A DNA stretch of 64,000 nucleotides from Dolomedes plantarius (Eukaryota > Arthropoda > Arachnida > Araneae > Dolomedidae). The number at the start of each line of letters is the position of its first letter. Within the stretch, counting starts at the first letter, position 1. The position numbers and the translations under genes are program-made. Positions 1 to 13,035 of this stretch are shown piece after piece. The notes under the pieces are model-generated. The model ran no database searches. It saw only the letters and a list, made by a program, of their open reading frames with translations, and had not been told where the DNA came from. Location: contig OU015496.1 in assembly GCA_907164885.2 (NCBI GenBank), positions 103,362,325-103,426,324 of the forward strand, given 5' to 3'.

Positions 1-627
1 AAATACCAAATTACCTAGTCCTGATGTTGACATGCACTCCCACACAAGGACACCTCCACCGCCATGCTTAACTGTTCCTACTAAGTTCTTAGGATTAAGT
101 TCCTCATTTTTTCTTCTCCATACAATTATACGCCCATCTCAACCAAAAATGTTAAACTTGCTTTCATCGGCAAATAAGACATTATTCCAATATGTTTGGG
201 GCTTATTAATCATTGATAGTGCGAAGGAAAGCCCGAGCTTTCTGTTTTTCTCACTCACAAAAAAAATTCTACGGGCAGAACGCCCATATAATTCAGCTGC
301 TCTGAGAACTCGTCGAACAGTTTCAGGTGAAATTGAAGTAGAAAATGTTTCATTAAATTCTGCAGAAAGTTTTACAGCACTCAAACGTAGATTTTTCACA
401 AATTTTCTAATTAAAAATCTCTGATCACGTTTTGTTAACTTTGCCGGACGACCTTTTCTTATCTTGATTTTGATCCGATTTTCTTCTTTAAAGCGTTTTA
501 TCACATACTGCACAGTATAATGGGATAAATTAAGTAATTTAGCAATATTCCGAACTGATTTACCAGAACTATGATGAAAAATAATCAATTTTCGATCAAT
601 GCTGTTTGTTGTTTCTTTGCGAGCCAT
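1..627 (-). pseudogene. Tc1/mariner transposase, 5' part, truncated by window edge
   Basis: Read on the minus strand from ATG at 627. About 162 codons are open: a helix-turn-helix DNA-binding region (roughly residues 10-60), a second HTH-like part, then the start of the DDE catalytic domain with the motif FADESKF (first catalytic Asp at about residue 154). A TGA at 139-141 interrupts the frame directly after the residues NIFG. The same frame then continues to base 1 with typical Tc1 residues (a Trp-Arg-rich stretch and GGGGVLVWE), so the stop is a nonsense mutation, probably of the usual Trp. The rest of the element lies outside the window. Such enzymes cut and paste their own DNA at TA sites in the nucleus; this copy is dead. 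Confidence 0.85.
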
Positions 628-1023
628 TTTTAAATAATAAATAGAATATTACGGAATAGGCAAGCAAAAATTAAAGCCAAACGATATTTTAAATGCCACC
701 ACAATTCAAAAATAAAAATAAAGTGCCAGGCGATAATTTTATTTCTGAATTTATCCGAAAATATTTCAGTGTACGATGACTTTTGTGAGATAGTTTTTGT
801 TACTTTTTGATTATTGGTGTCTTAAAAATAAAGTTTTACTATGTTTTCAAAATATTTCATATAGTTTTGTTAAGAATAGATTATAAATCTTATTATTAAA
901 TGCCCATTCTGTAATATTCATTTTAATTAATGGATAGATCCCTATTTCATTGAAAATCGTAAGTGTACGAACACATTTTGGAGCCACTGTAGGTGTTCAT
1001 ATTCAAAATGAACTATTTCCCTT
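628..1023. other. No gene; 5' flank of the Tc1 copy
   Basis: AT-rich sequence between the Tc1 fragment and the hAT fragment. It should hold the missing terminal inverted repeat of the Tc1 copy; the GTACGATGACTTTTGTGAG block near 773-791 looks like such a terminus, but I cannot pair it because the other end is outside the window. Confidence 0.4.
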
Positions 1024-1932
1024 TTGGAACAAAAAATAAGACATGAAATAATATCACTCTTAAAATTTTGTAAATATTATTCTACTATTTTAGATTCCAC
1101 CCCTGATCTAAGCAACCAAGACCGACTTACTGTTGTAGTAAGATTTGTTCTATTAAGTAATAAATCAAAGCAAATAGAAATTAGGGAGCATTTTTTGGGG
1201 ATTTATTTCAATATCAGATTTCCTTGAAACAGATAAATCAAATAGGTCTACAAAATGTAAATATGTGGAAAGTATGTTACATGATCCATTTAAAAATGAA
1301 AAATATATTATAGCTGAAGATTTATGCGATGAAACTGACAACATTGCCCTCTATATTTCCCTTGAAATGAACGCGTTAAATGTGATTCAATACCTATTTA
1401 CAAACAACCTCATCTATCTGTTTCCAAATTTAGTGATTACCATACGAATTTTATTAACATTGCCTGAGACTGCGGCTAGCGGGGAAAGAAGCTTTTTAAA
1501 ACTTAAAATAATAAAAAATTATTTGAGGTCTACAATGGGACAAGAAAGGCTTTCAGACTTATCTATTATTAGCATCGAAAAGGACATTTCGGAAGATATA
1601 GATGATGAGATATTATAACAGAATTTGCATTAAAAAAAGCAAGGAAAGCAAAGATTATCTTTTTGACTGACTTATTAAGTATATATATTAATAGATATGT
1701 GTTGTATGTATTTAATATAACGTATTCATTTAGTTGTTATATCAATACATTAATAATTATTATGTTAGGTTATAAAATTAAAAAATAAACTGAATTTATA
1801 ATATTTTCTATAATTCGTTGTTTCATTTAAGGTAAAAATATTTCAGAGAAATTTCAATTAATCCATACGGTATGAGGGGGGGGGGGGAATTATTCTCGCA
1901 CACGTATGGCAGCTACCCTAGAAACTGCCCTG
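1024..1932 (+). pseudogene. hAT transposase remnant (ZMYM1-like), internally deleted
   Basis: Two open pieces, 1024-1227 and 1265-1618, match hAT transposases of the type annotated as zinc finger MYM-type protein 1-like. The first contains KYYSTILDSTPDLS, the region of the first catalytic Asp, followed by the RLTVVVRFV and EHFLG motifs. The second is the C-terminal dimerisation domain (LFPNLVITIRILLTLP, ASGERSF.KLK, NYLRSTMGQERLS). Most of the catalytic core between them is missing. After the stop at 1618 the homology seems to continue in another frame (EFALKKARKAK), so there is also a frameshift. Near 1900-1932 the sequence ends in ACTGCCCTG, compatible with a hAT terminus CAGGGC. The other end was not found. 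Confidence 0.75.
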
Positions 1933-3690
1933 TATTTACTAGCACATTAAAAGCTACTAAATTACTATCAACATTTACATACATACAAACACACACTTTC
2001 TAATTTTATCTCTGATGAGATGGAGTTTGTTTTTATGAAGCATATTCGAAAAATATGAATACAGTTCATATCAATGGGTGTTAAAACTTATAAAGTATTT
2101 GTACCTACATTTACATATACGTTGGTCTGCTATATGAAATTTATTTTCAGTCATCAATTATTTTTATTTCATTTCCTAGATTCATTCTTTATTGTTCTAT
2201 ACATCACTAGCTATAAAGTATGCGAATAAATACTCTAAAAATGACGAATAAAATTCAATGTACCTCAATATTTTAATAACAATATTATGACTGTATAGAG
2301 GTTTAAAAATGTATGATATGTTTTTAGTGTTTAATCTGTTAAACATTTATTGAAATGCATTCGGACGCAATTTCATTTAAAAGAGAACTGTCACTCGAAG
2401 TATTTTACTTTATGCTATGAATATATCTATCTTCTGATAAATAAAAACGGTCATGTTATTCATTACAAAATCAATATACTTACCCCCCCCCCCGAAAAAA
2501 AAAGTGCCGAAAATAAGCTAAAATGGTCATGTTTCTATAAAAAAATGGCTCCAATTCCTGCGTCACGAAATATTTAAATCATGAAATAATTATCAACACC
2601 ATCACCGAAAAATTTGAAGTCCAAATAAGTGTAACCCAGCGGTCTACCAAAAAACGAAATATAGCGCCTAACGAAATTGATATTGGCCCAATGCAACTGG
2701 TGGTAGGGTTGCCAAGTAAATCGCAGGGAACCTGAGTATGAAATGAAGCGCCAGATAGATACCCGCTTTGGCATCCAAGAGAGTCTGCCGAAAAGTCCGT
2801 CTTAATCAAAATGAAAAACAAATTTAGGCAGGTACTACTCTTTGCTCTCTTGTGCATAAACTCTTGATCGAAAAAATTATCCATTTGTAAGCGGATGTTT
2901 AATTCATTTCTATATAAAAGCCAAAAATAAATTAATATAATCTAACAATAGTTCATGTCTGTCAAAACATGACGGCTAGATAGTAAATGAATGTACTAAT
3001 ACACAAATTATATTCAACACATCATTGTCAAATGAAAATCATAATAATGCGCAGAAACAAATTGTGATTAAGCGGCTTCGCGCTTAGTGAGTATCTAAAG
3101 ACAGATTTAAAAATGTCACTGAGCATGTGCAGAAAGCAATTTTTTTAAATTGTAAATTATCGCTAATTAAACAGTATGAAATAAACAATTTCCATGAGGT
3201 TTACTGTTGTATTTCACAAATATAATTATCATAAAAATAAATAAGGCAGAGATAGATCTAGAGAGACTTCTCGGAATAAAAGTGTTTATCATTAAAACAT
3301 GTCACTGAGCGTGCACGGAAACAGTGAGTTTCTAAAGACAGATTTAAACATGCTACTGAGCATGCGTAAAAATCAATTGTAAATTGTAAATTATCGCTAA
3401 TTAATGGAAATTGCTGTCACAAAAACCAAATTTAACAAATCTACAGATTACAATCTTTCGTTTAAGACCAAAATGAAGTAAATTGATGCAGTAGTTTTCT
3501 CTCACGGACTGCCCAAAACGTCGGCTTAGCACATTAAATATATAGATGATATATATTATGCATATATCACATAGTATAACCGAAAGATTATATTATGTCA
3601 GCCGTATACTTCTGATATAATACAATCTTTTCATACAAGGAAAATTATGTGAATTTTTCGTGCAAAAGAAGTTTCACAAAAGTGAAATAA
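1933..3690. other. Unassigned AT-rich region with homopolymer runs
   Basis: No convincing gene. It contains a G run near 1876 and a C run near 2482. A more GC-rich block at about 2590-2830 has open frames on the minus strand, but I recognise nothing in them. A degenerate direct repeat lies at about 3087-3175 and 3323-3408; both copies share TCTAAAGACAGATTTAAA and AAATTATCGCTAATTAA. Confidence 0.4.
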
Positions 3691-3754
3691 ATGTTTATGA
3701 AAAGTCTGTTTAATTTAATCTTCGCCTTCCTTTTCAAATCCATAATTCTGATGC

Positions 3755-3996
3755 AGATTTCTGTTACTTGTGGTTACGAATCGGACTATCGATTCCGGGA
3801 CATTAGACGGAAAGCGGTTTTGGGTCGATTCCCATCCAACCATCACCGGCCCTCAAACGGGTACACAATATGGGATTCCCCGTCGGAGATTCGTAAATCA
3901 CCCGGCAACGGTACGGATCAATTTCCCCGAGCCTATCGTTCTACCGGCACCTCCAGAACCGGCCCGTCAAGTTGCCGTCAGTCTTGTGTTTGTTGG
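3755..3996 (+). other. GC-rich open block, possible exon
   Basis: This 240-bp block is clearly more GC-rich than its surroundings and is open in two forward frames. The frame in phase with 3770 reads protein-like, with a Pro-rich end ([18 protein letters not shown], then [11 protein letters not shown]). It ends at TTGG/GTATAT, which could be a splice donor sitting at the edge of the TA microsatellite. I recognise no family. It may be a real exon or a piece of a mobile element, and the evidence is composition and open frame only. Confidence 0.25.
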
Positions 3997-4004
3997 GTAT
4001 ATAT

Positions 4005-4245
<241 letters not shown>

Positions 4246-4259
4246 CGTGTAGTGAAAAG

Positions 4260-5036
4260 TAAAATGAAAACTTGGTGGCTTTAGAAAAGTAAGTATTAAA
4301 GGTAGGGGAAAAAACATCTTTTAAATGGCCTTTTATCAAAATGAGTAATTTCCAGATTTGCAAGTTTTTGAAATACTATTTGCGTCATAATTTTTGACGA
4401 AATTTTATAAAATTTATAATAATGACTCCTGTAATACACCACAATAAAGTTATGTATCCATTTTAGGTTTCGACATCATTCAGATTGTCAAAGTTTAACT
4501 TATGTGTAGAAAAGTACAAAAATTTCCTGAAAATTCTCAGTACAAGCTTAAAAATATTTCCCGAAAATTAACTATTTAAAGAAAAGAGAAAGGAATATAT
4601 AACTCTTTCAAAATGTATAAGCAATATAAATGTAAAATCAAGGGAGGAAGTTAAAAATTGGATCGCTAGGAGCATTTTTTAAAAAGAGTAATTTTAAATT
4701 TTTTTAAATATGAAATTTTATTTTAATATTTACAAAATTGTATAAGGTGTTTAATATATTTATACTTTAATGAATGTATATGTAAAATTTCATATCTCTG
4801 TGGTAAAACTTTCAAAAATCGCTTTTTAATGTCGACCATCCCCTTAAATAGAGGTTTTAAGTTTAGCGCTGTAAGTCATTAAAAGATTGTTCGAATTATC
4901 TCATTAAGTACTTCTCACAGAAGTCATTAGTTTAAAATTATAACTAAGGTGACACTCATATCTATCCTCTGGAAGGCATAAGTCAATTATTTAGTTCTTT
5001 GCCGCTAAGAACTAAATAATAAAGTGAAGATTTAAA
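4260..5036. other. No gene seen
   Basis: AT-rich sequence without recognisable coding homology, up to the TA target site of the Tc1 element. Confidence 0.5.
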
Positions 5037-5038
5037 TA

Positions 5039-6439
5039 CACTGCTGGCCACTGTAAATGCAACACCCTGAAGGAAACATGCAAATAACATTAAATTTACA
5101 ACATGCATTAGCGGAGGTGAGATATGTAAATGATTAGAATTTCAGCGCAGACGCACATCACGCGCGCCTGTGGCGCCACTTCAAAGCGCTATTTAAGGCT
5201 TGGAGATATCGACGATTTCAAGTTCGGCAATTGTGTTTTTCTTGTGGGTTTTTTTAAAAAAACGATCAATTATGCCTCGTCGAAAACAGCGATCATATTT
5301 TGATCAAGTATCCGAGTTCGACAGAGGAAGGATAGTGGCCTACCGAGATTGTGGATTATCTTTCAGGAAATTCGGTAGTCGTGTTGGACGAAACCAAACA
5401 ACTGTAATGCGGATATGTGATCGTTAGATGCAGGAGGATACGACGGACCGGCGTGTTCTATCGCATCCACCTCAGCGCACCACTTCACGTGATGACAGGC
5501 AAATTGTGCGCATGGCAGTGACGGATCGCTCAGTCACATCACGAACCATAGCACAGCACATGCAGTCTGTAACGCATCATCCAGTGTCTGCGCGTACCAT
5601 TCGAAGCCGTTTACAGCAGAGTGGTCTGTCCGCAAGACGTCCATTGCTTTGTCTACCCTTGACGCAGAACCACAGACGTCTCCGCTGCCAATGGTGCGAT
5701 GACAGAAGGATGTGGATGGCAGAATGGAATGAAATTGTCTTTACTGACGAGTCACGCTTCTGTCTGCAACACCACGATGGTCGTATTCGAATCTGGAGAC
5801 ACCGTGAAGAGAGGATGCTGAACAGCTGCGTTATGCACCGCCACACTGGTCCTGCACAGGGTATTATGGTATGGGGCGGTATTGGATATCACTCTCGCAC
5901 ACCTCTAGTACACATTGTCGGTACTTTAAATAGCCAGCGCTACATCTCCGATGTGTTGGAGCCAGTTGTCCTTCAGGGCTTGCCCACAGCCATATTTCAA
6001 CAGGATAATGCGCGACCACACGTGGCACGCATTGTCCAACGGTTCTTCGTCAATCGCCAGATTGAATTTCTTCCCTGGCCGCCTCGCTTTCCGGATCTTT
6101 CGCCGATAGAAAACACGTGGTCCATGGTTGCTCTACGATTGACCCAGATTCCATCCCCAGCTGCCACAGCAGATCAACTTTGGCAACGTGTGGAAGCTGC
6201 TTGGTCTGCTGTACCCCAAGAACTCATCAAAAGTCTCTTTGAATCAATGCCGAGGCATGTGGAAGCGGTGATCTTCAACAATGGCGGCTACTCTGGCTAC
6301 TGATTTTGGCAGGAACCACACTTCACAGAAGTCTATAAATTTAATCATTTGATACTTGGTCAACATGTTATCTACAAAATAAATTTTGTTGTGATATCTC
6401 TTGTCTTTCTTGGTGTTGCAATTTGGGTGGCCAGCAGTG
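5039..6439 (+). mobile_element. Complete Tc1-like element, copy 1
   Basis: A 1401-bp element bounded by TA duplications at 5037-5038 and 6440-6441. The ends are imperfect inverted repeats of about 28 bp: the outer 13 bases CACTGCTGGCCAC and the inner TGCAACACC are shared and the middle six differ. It encodes one transposase on the plus strand. A second copy of the same family lies on the minus strand at 33628-35036. Its ends and open frame are well preserved, so the insertion is fairly young. Confidence 0.93.
5272..6303 (+). pseudogene. Tc1-like DD34E transposase with one nonsense codon
   Basis: The start ATG at 5272 begins MPRRKQRS, the same start as copy 2. An N-terminal HTH (DRGRIVAYRDCGLSFRKFGS region) is followed by TAG at codon 52 (5425-5427) where a Trp is expected. 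The frame then runs uninterrupted to TGA at 6301. Catalytic residues are visible: Asp159 in FTDESRF, Asp245 in QQDNARPH and Glu280 in PDLSPIEN, 34 residues after Asp245, giving DD34E. Compared with copy 2, three residues (PYL) are missing just before QGLPTA, an in-frame 9-base deletion. Only the premature stop clearly prevents a full-length product. Confidence 0.92.
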
Positions 6440-6441
6440 TA

Positions 6442-7032
6442 AGTCCTTACAAAAGTGTTTAAAATCCTTTGTGATTTAAAACTATTTGAGTCAACTGTGA
6501 AGACTATCATTCACACATTGTACTTAGCCATCAAATTTTATATACATTAACTTTGTTGGGATGCCATTAATTATTTTAATGTGGGGATTCCTAACCGTCA
6601 ACATTTTTGCTAAGCATCCATAAAAAAAGAAGTTTTTAAAAGTTGTAAAAAAGAGGTTTTTTTTTGTTTTGCAACATCTACTTTTTGTTAAATTAACTCA
6701 TAAATACAGAAATCATGAGATTAAGAATTATATTCAAATATCTCTTGAATATAATCAATACGTATGAAGCCTCTAATTCTGCGCTCAGATGACAAAATGT
6801 TATACGAATCTTTTCTTAAAAAATTGAGTTTTTCACGTTCCAGATTCTCGTTCGCTGATATTTTCTATTTACTGTAACTACTGTAAGTAATCGCCAACTA
6901 TTTTTTTTGAAACATTGGTACCACGTTTGCTCATGTAAAACAAATTTCTGATTTTTCATGACATCTTGAATCTTAGAATTGCTGTCACATAAATTTCTTA
7001 TAACATTTTGCCATCTGAGAACAGAATTTATG
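6442..7032. other. No gene seen
   Basis: AT-rich flank between the Tc1 element and the fold-back element. Confidence 0.5.
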
Positions 7033-7571
7033 CACCGTATTTTTGGGATCATCTTTTTACATAAAAATGTCAACTTAAATATGGAGTGCGGCTTATAGTC
7101 CGAATGTAACATTTAAAGAAAATGAGTATTTTACTATATATCTTTGAAGCCTGGTATAAAGGGATTACGTCAAAAACAGTGATTTTTAGATATTTGTTAG
7201 TACTGATAAAAAAAAATCTTTTGACTGGTATAAAACGCTTAGGTCTAACAATTTTGTATACAAAATTACATTTCTTTGTACAAAAGACTCAAGTCGAAGA
7301 ACTTGGGTAAAATTTACACCAAGCAATAACAAAGGCATAACTTGTGGCTTTTCTACCTATCGCAGAACTATAATTTCGACTTCAGTCTTTTGTACAAAAA
7401 AAATGTAATTTTATATACAAATTTGATAGACCTAAGTCTTTTATACAAAAAAAAATGTAATTTTGTATACAAATTTGATAGACCTTTTATACCAGTTAAA
7501 AGTTTTTTTTTAATCTATACTAACAAATATAAAAAAGTCCTTTAAACCGGGCTTCAAAGATATATTATATA

Positions 7572-7616
<45 letters not shown>

Positions 7617-7756
7617 AACTTATTTTTATTAAGTAAGAAACTGAAAATATCCTTATATACCTAACAAAATATAAAATATTCTTTTCTAAAAGTCCTCCCA
7701 TAAATTTGAGGTGCGTCTTATCGTCCAGTGCGTCTTATGGTCCAAAAAATACGGTA
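7033..7756. mobile_element. Fold-back / TIR element
   Basis: The ends are similar in inverse orientation: CACCGTATTTTTGGGATCAT at 7033 and the complement of ATGGTCCAAAAAATACGGTA at 7756. Inside, 7126-7297 is a long imperfect inverted repeat of about 7370-7570; both arms carry ATATCTTTGAAGCC, ACTGGTATAAAA and TTTGTACAAAAGACT. The short spacer lies near 7300-7370. A TA microsatellite (about 7567-7612) sits just outside the right arm. It has no coding capacity and is best read as a non-autonomous DNA element. Confidence 0.6.
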
Positions 7757-9640
7757 TTCTAATATACAGTGTCTAATAATATAGAGTATCATGTATTAGG
7801 TAATAGGAGTATTAAGTAACAAAAAATTAATGCAAACTTGAACAATTACCCTAATGTTGAGAATTTAGCAGGGCAAGGTAGCTTGAAATTTACTTTTCTA
7901 CCTTATTTACTTAATAATGATGCTATTTCATTACTCATGCTGGCTTTATTCTAGCAACTATAGACAATTACCTGTAAATGCAATATTACGATATCACCGC
8001 TATACTGCACAATTTATGAAGCAAATCATTGGTATTTCCTTTCATTGTTTTGTTTTTATATGGCAATCAACAGGCAGACTTATATTAATATAATTATTTC
8101 CTAAAGTACAATTAAATAACAACTCATAATAAAATGTTTGACAAGATTAAACCTCCCTTACTTAGCTTAATTTGGAATTCAACGGTTTACGCATGATAAT
8201 TATTTTTGTTTTTCTTTACGCTGAACTTCTTCAAGATTTTATATGAAATTATTCAACATCTTTATGCAATGTACACAGATATTAAATAAAAGGTAAATAT
8301 TATATTAAGGTATAATATGCATGTTTATTATCCTTATTTGAAAAGAAATATATATTCAGGTCAATGAAATTTTTTTACACACTGAAAGAAAGGAAGTAAA
8401 TAAAAGATGTTGCATAATTATAGCGTAAACAAAGCTCAAATTTAGGAAGTTTCATATAAATATAGTTTACTTTATGCAAGGTTTCATATAAAGTTTATCT
8501 TACAGTGGTAGAAAGTAAACATTGCCAATAAATCTAATCATAATTTTCAACTGAAAACGTTCCGAACATCTGCGTCTAAGGCAATATCATTTTTCCCTAA
8601 ATTGAATTTATTAACTTATCAAGAAATTGAATGCGTAAAAGATTATCGGTAACTTTAGTCTTTTAGGAAAACTAATACTCTAGCTACTTACCCTAAAAAT
8701 ACTTTCCGATATTTCGAGAGATTCTGGTCATGAACTACATTTCTCCGTAATTCAATGTATTAATACTGCGTCTAATACTCGTATGGTTTCTTATTTAGTA
8801 TTAGGGTAGCTGTAGGATTTAGCGTTGTTAGATATTTATGCTGCGTAAAATAACAATAATTTAATAATAAAGGCATTTTCTTAAAGAATTTTTGAAATTT
8901 GTACAGAAATACTACGGTGACAAAATGAAGCCAGTGTTCAAATATGACATAAGCGGGAACAGTATACATTTTATATATTATATATATAGTAAAATTGGGA
9001 AATAATAGTTAACGGGAAATTAAGCAGATGGCTGGACCATTCATATTTATACGTAATTATTTTTTATAAGTTCAGTTTAATTAGTTTTTTAATGTCACTT
9101 ATTATTGTATTGGTATATTCGTATTTAAATAATATTTATTTAGTGGCCATATAATATATTAAATTTGGTCTATCTTTAAATCTACTTATAACATTAATAC
9201 TGATCAAGTAAATGTTTTGCAGTATGTGTACAATACTGATCCGTAAGTCTAAAGCTACTAATTACGTCACTTAAAGAAATACAAGGACATTGTTTTATTT
9301 AAGTGACGTGAAAGAACTGTTTTTAAATCTTGAATATGTTTCTCCCTATTGCAATGACTCCGTGGGGTCGTTAGATTGTTATCGTACATAAGTACCTTTG
9401 CGTCGCGTTGCGACAAATTCTGTTTCAGCAACTTAACTAAGAGAAGGGGTACAACTCTCAAAAAAGACATTCTTGTTGTACATTTTTACAATTTATTTAC
9501 ACATATATTTACACACACATTATTTAGCATCATGCTGAAGTCTTCGTATTATTCAAATATAGTTTTATTCAATATATAGTATTATTCAATATATAAATCA
9601 TTTACAATTTCAACTCATATTATTCATCATAACTTTGGAA
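7757..9640. other. Unassigned AT-rich region
   Basis: No gene recognised. The only clear structure is a perfect 12-bp inverted repeat, ACGTCACTTAAA at 9264-9275 and its complement at 9298-9309, 22 bases apart. Confidence 0.4.
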
Positions 9641-10610
9641 ATGCCGACCCTAACGGGCAAGAGGCGCGTATGTGATAAGCAGGGATGTGAAAGAAATTAT
9701 ATTACCAAATATGCTCACCCATGGGGCTGCTATCGGTTGCACTCGTCTCCACCACTTGGATACCACAGTTCGTGTAATATTTGTCGGTCACTATAGTTCG
9801 TAGAGAGAGATCAAGAGAGTTCTGTATTTCGTCACTAAAAGAGTTCGGGATTTCAGTGGTCGACGAAAACTTGGAGTACACCTCGGATGTTGCTCTGCGT
9901 TGATCACCTCTATGATGATCTGCGAGTTGGTCAGCACTGGTCGGCGGTCGTCTGCGCGTTCAAACCGCTGTAAGAGGATGCGTACACCTTCAGGTAGCGG
10001 CCTAGTAGCATTGGTTGATTCGGCTCCATTTTTATACTGCACTTTGTCGCAGTTTGCGGACCTTCGCTTGGCAATCAAGTTCACGTCGTCACTGGATTCT
10101 CTTCTCGGCCTTGTAGTAGCTTATTCCGTTGTTTTTTATTCTTTTCCGTAAGGAGCTAGCGCTGAGCATTCAATTTCGTATTCTTTGGATTCTCATCGGC
10201 CCTGTAATAGCTTCGGGTATTTGTCGTTCTTTTTGTAATAAGGGAGTCTCTTATAAGCCCTGTGGGAGCTTAGTTTTTTGTCATTTTTTTAAATAAAGGG
10301 CTCTCTCGAAAACGCTCCAATACTCGTATATATATTTTCTTTTCTTTTTTTTATTGGCTGTGGCCTTCTTGTCTTCTCATTCGTTCGCACCACCCCTTTA
10401 TCGGGATGAGAGATGGGCTACCTTGTTCGTAGGTCTTCTTCCCGGTCCCCCTCATCGCATTGGCCGCATCTGAAATGTTCAGGTGCATTTTAATTAACTC
10501 CGACGCCTGTCCGTGTCTGGGATATTTTCTCATCGGACCTGTAGTAGCTTTTCGACCTTTGACATCAGATTTATCGCTGCTGACTTCTTAATTTTCGATG
10601 TTTTATGACA
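9640..10610 (+). other. GC-elevated, LTR-like block of unknown identity
   Basis: More GC-rich than its flanks. On the plus strand it has a TATA-like TTTTTATACTGC near 10029 and an AATAAA near 10291, an arrangement compatible with a long terminal repeat, but I could not set ends or a target duplication. A motif close to CGGCCCTGTAGTAGCTT recurs near 10106, 10197, 10256 and 10532. The open frames here match nothing I know. Confidence 0.3.
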
Positions 10611-11242
10611 CCGTGTTGTTGCATTGTAGTCCAGTCAAATTGTGTTTTTCAGAGGAAAATTTTGGGGTAGTTTTGATTTCTTCCATTTTATATGTTTTTT
10701 GGGGTGCTGAATCCGAATCTGAGGTTTGTTAACAAAATTTCGTGACGCAACATTGAAAAAAATGCAAAAAAAGGTAAAAATTTTCATTTTTTGGCGGTTT
10801 TTTGCTTATAAGTCGGAAACTATCAACTTTTCGTATATAACCTTATTTAACAAAATTAAAGTACATAAAATTTCCTACAAATTTCACTATTTAGGTTTCT
10901 TTCTCCGATGGACCGTTTGGGCTCAACCGCTATTTGAAAATTGGCGTATTTCGGCTGTTCCACAAAAACCCACTTTTTCCACTCCAAAATTCTAATTTAT
11001 TATTAATGGCTGTCAATTAGTGAATTCCTCCCAGTTCTCTGCACATACCTTATTTAGATCGTATATGTAGAGGTACAGGTAATTTTTTCAAAAATAAAAT
11101 AATGTTCAAGTTATTTAAAGAAGTCCGAAATTGTACAAATTAGTTGTAATTGTTACAAAAAAGTTGAAATTCCAAAGAAAAATCTTGAAAAATTATTACA
11201 TTTTATTATATTGTATTACAATACATATGATCATATATTACA

Positions 11243-12906
11243 TTATTGTATGAGACGTTGTCGTTTAGAGGGTCCTGGCTGAGGTTCTTCGAAGGCGGCG
11301 AGTCCTGGCACAGGTTCGGGTTGTTCTGTCGTCAGAGTCGGGGCTTGTTCATCTGGAAAATGAAAGAGGTGGTGAGAAAACAACTTATGATCATATTTTA
11401 AGGAGAGATGAGTGATTACGAAATGGATTGTGAGATTAGACATACCTTCCGCATCATGCAAGCGTATTTCTTCAGTCTGTTCTTCAGTCTGCACCCATGA
11501 CGTGAAAGGTGCTGTATCCGTCGATTGTATGTACATTAAAATCAGCATTATCGTACACCTGATGTGAAAAGCACGGCTGATTAACTTTCAGCGGATCGCT
11601 GCTGACAGCTGATTCTTCCAGGCGGACAGCCTCTGTGTAAGTCGAACAAAATCCCAATGAGGAAACCACATCGACTAATTTCCTTGAGCCGTACTTTCTG
11701 TACAGAAACACTGCCAACCCTACGAGGACTGGTGAAACGAATGATCTGGGCCTCACTGCTGCTACAAGACTATGAGCCAATGCTGTGTTCTTCCACACAT
11801 CATGGTCCCCACGTTTTTTGTTTAGTACAACTGTTTCCATAACTGTACGGAGACTTTCAGGAATTAATTCCTCATTTCCTTCCAAAAATTTATCAGGTGA
11901 GGGGTACTGTTCTGTCTAATAAACCTGGCTCCGGATATCCTCAACAACAATTGCAGCAGCCGTCTTAATAATCCGGAGTCTTTCCTCTTGTTCATTTTTT
12001 AACGCCTGCTGGTACCAAGAATCATTTAAAATTTTATACCCTGGGTTTTTGAAACACACTACCAGCTTCTTGTTTGGAGAAAAGGTCATTATTATATCGC
12101 TTCCATATTTTTTGAGTAGATGAGCTTTAACTGTCTTTATGTCAGGACGATAATCACCCTTGATTTGGTCCACCAACTCGTCTAGCGTAAACTGACATTC
12201 TCCATCACTATTCTCAAGATAAGTGTAGACATATTCCATTGCTGCTTCAACATGATTGGCGAATGAACCCCTTTTTCTCTTCTCTTGAATTTTTGGGCGA
12301 TTGTACAATTTTCTCATGCATAAACTATGATACTGACAATCAGAATCCACCAAGTCTGAGACAGGCAAAAGACGTTTGATTATGGCTTGTCCATACTCAT
12401 CACCACGTTCTTCTGCCCTTTTTATGATAGTTTCCTTGACTTTCAAAATTCGAACCTGATACACAATATTACGATTGGTTTTCTTTTTTCTTTGTTGTTC
12501 TATAAAGTCAGGTGTTATGACGAGGCCACACATAAAACAATGCGTTTTGAAATTGAAATGCGCTTCAGTAGAACGTCTTTTGACTTGCTCTCTACCTGCT
12601 CTATTCCGCCTTCTTCAAATGAGCTGCAATCATTCTTTTATTAATGTAGTTTGTACGGTATCGCTCATGAACATCAACTGCAGATTTTTCAAGTAGCTGA
12701 ACATGCTCACCATCCTTCCTCTTCTTGCTTGACTCGATAAACGTTTTCAAACCTCTTTGCCGCATCGTTATCACCTTCTCTACGTTATTATCCAGCCCTT
12801 CATCACAAATAAAACACACATTTGAAGCCATTTTTAACACTACGCGTAAATATAACTTTTGAATCGTGTTGTCGTTGGATTCTAACACTGAACTACTTAC
12901 TTCCAT
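11243..12906 (-). pseudogene. Unnamed Cys-motif protein gene, frameshifted, with one intron
   Basis: Four minus-strand pieces join into one degraded protein. 12906-12601 starts with CFICDEGLD, a CxxC near the N-terminus. 12533-11916 continues with CFMCGL just upstream and CQYHSLCMRKLYN, giving further Cys/His pairs that look like a zinc-binding domain. 11885-11484 has RSFVSPVLVGLAVFLYRKYG and DNADFNVHTIDGYSTFHVMG. 11548-11243 ends in a Pro/Gln-rich tail PGPSKRQRLIQ. At least two frameshifts separate the pieces. A clean intron lies at about 11354-11444 on the minus strand (GTATGT donor, TTTTCCAG acceptor). Similar proteins are, from memory, common as uncharacterised repeat-borne proteins in arthropods and cnidarians; I do not know their function. 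Confidence 0.6.
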
Positions 12907-13035
12907 CGCACTGCAGGAGGAATCGGAATTCGGTAGGAATCGGATGGCCGGTGTTTTTATTTTATTTTATTTTATTTTTCGGGGGGGGGGGAGGGGAGGA
13001 AACCTCGTGAACAATATGAAGGGACTTGAGACTGG

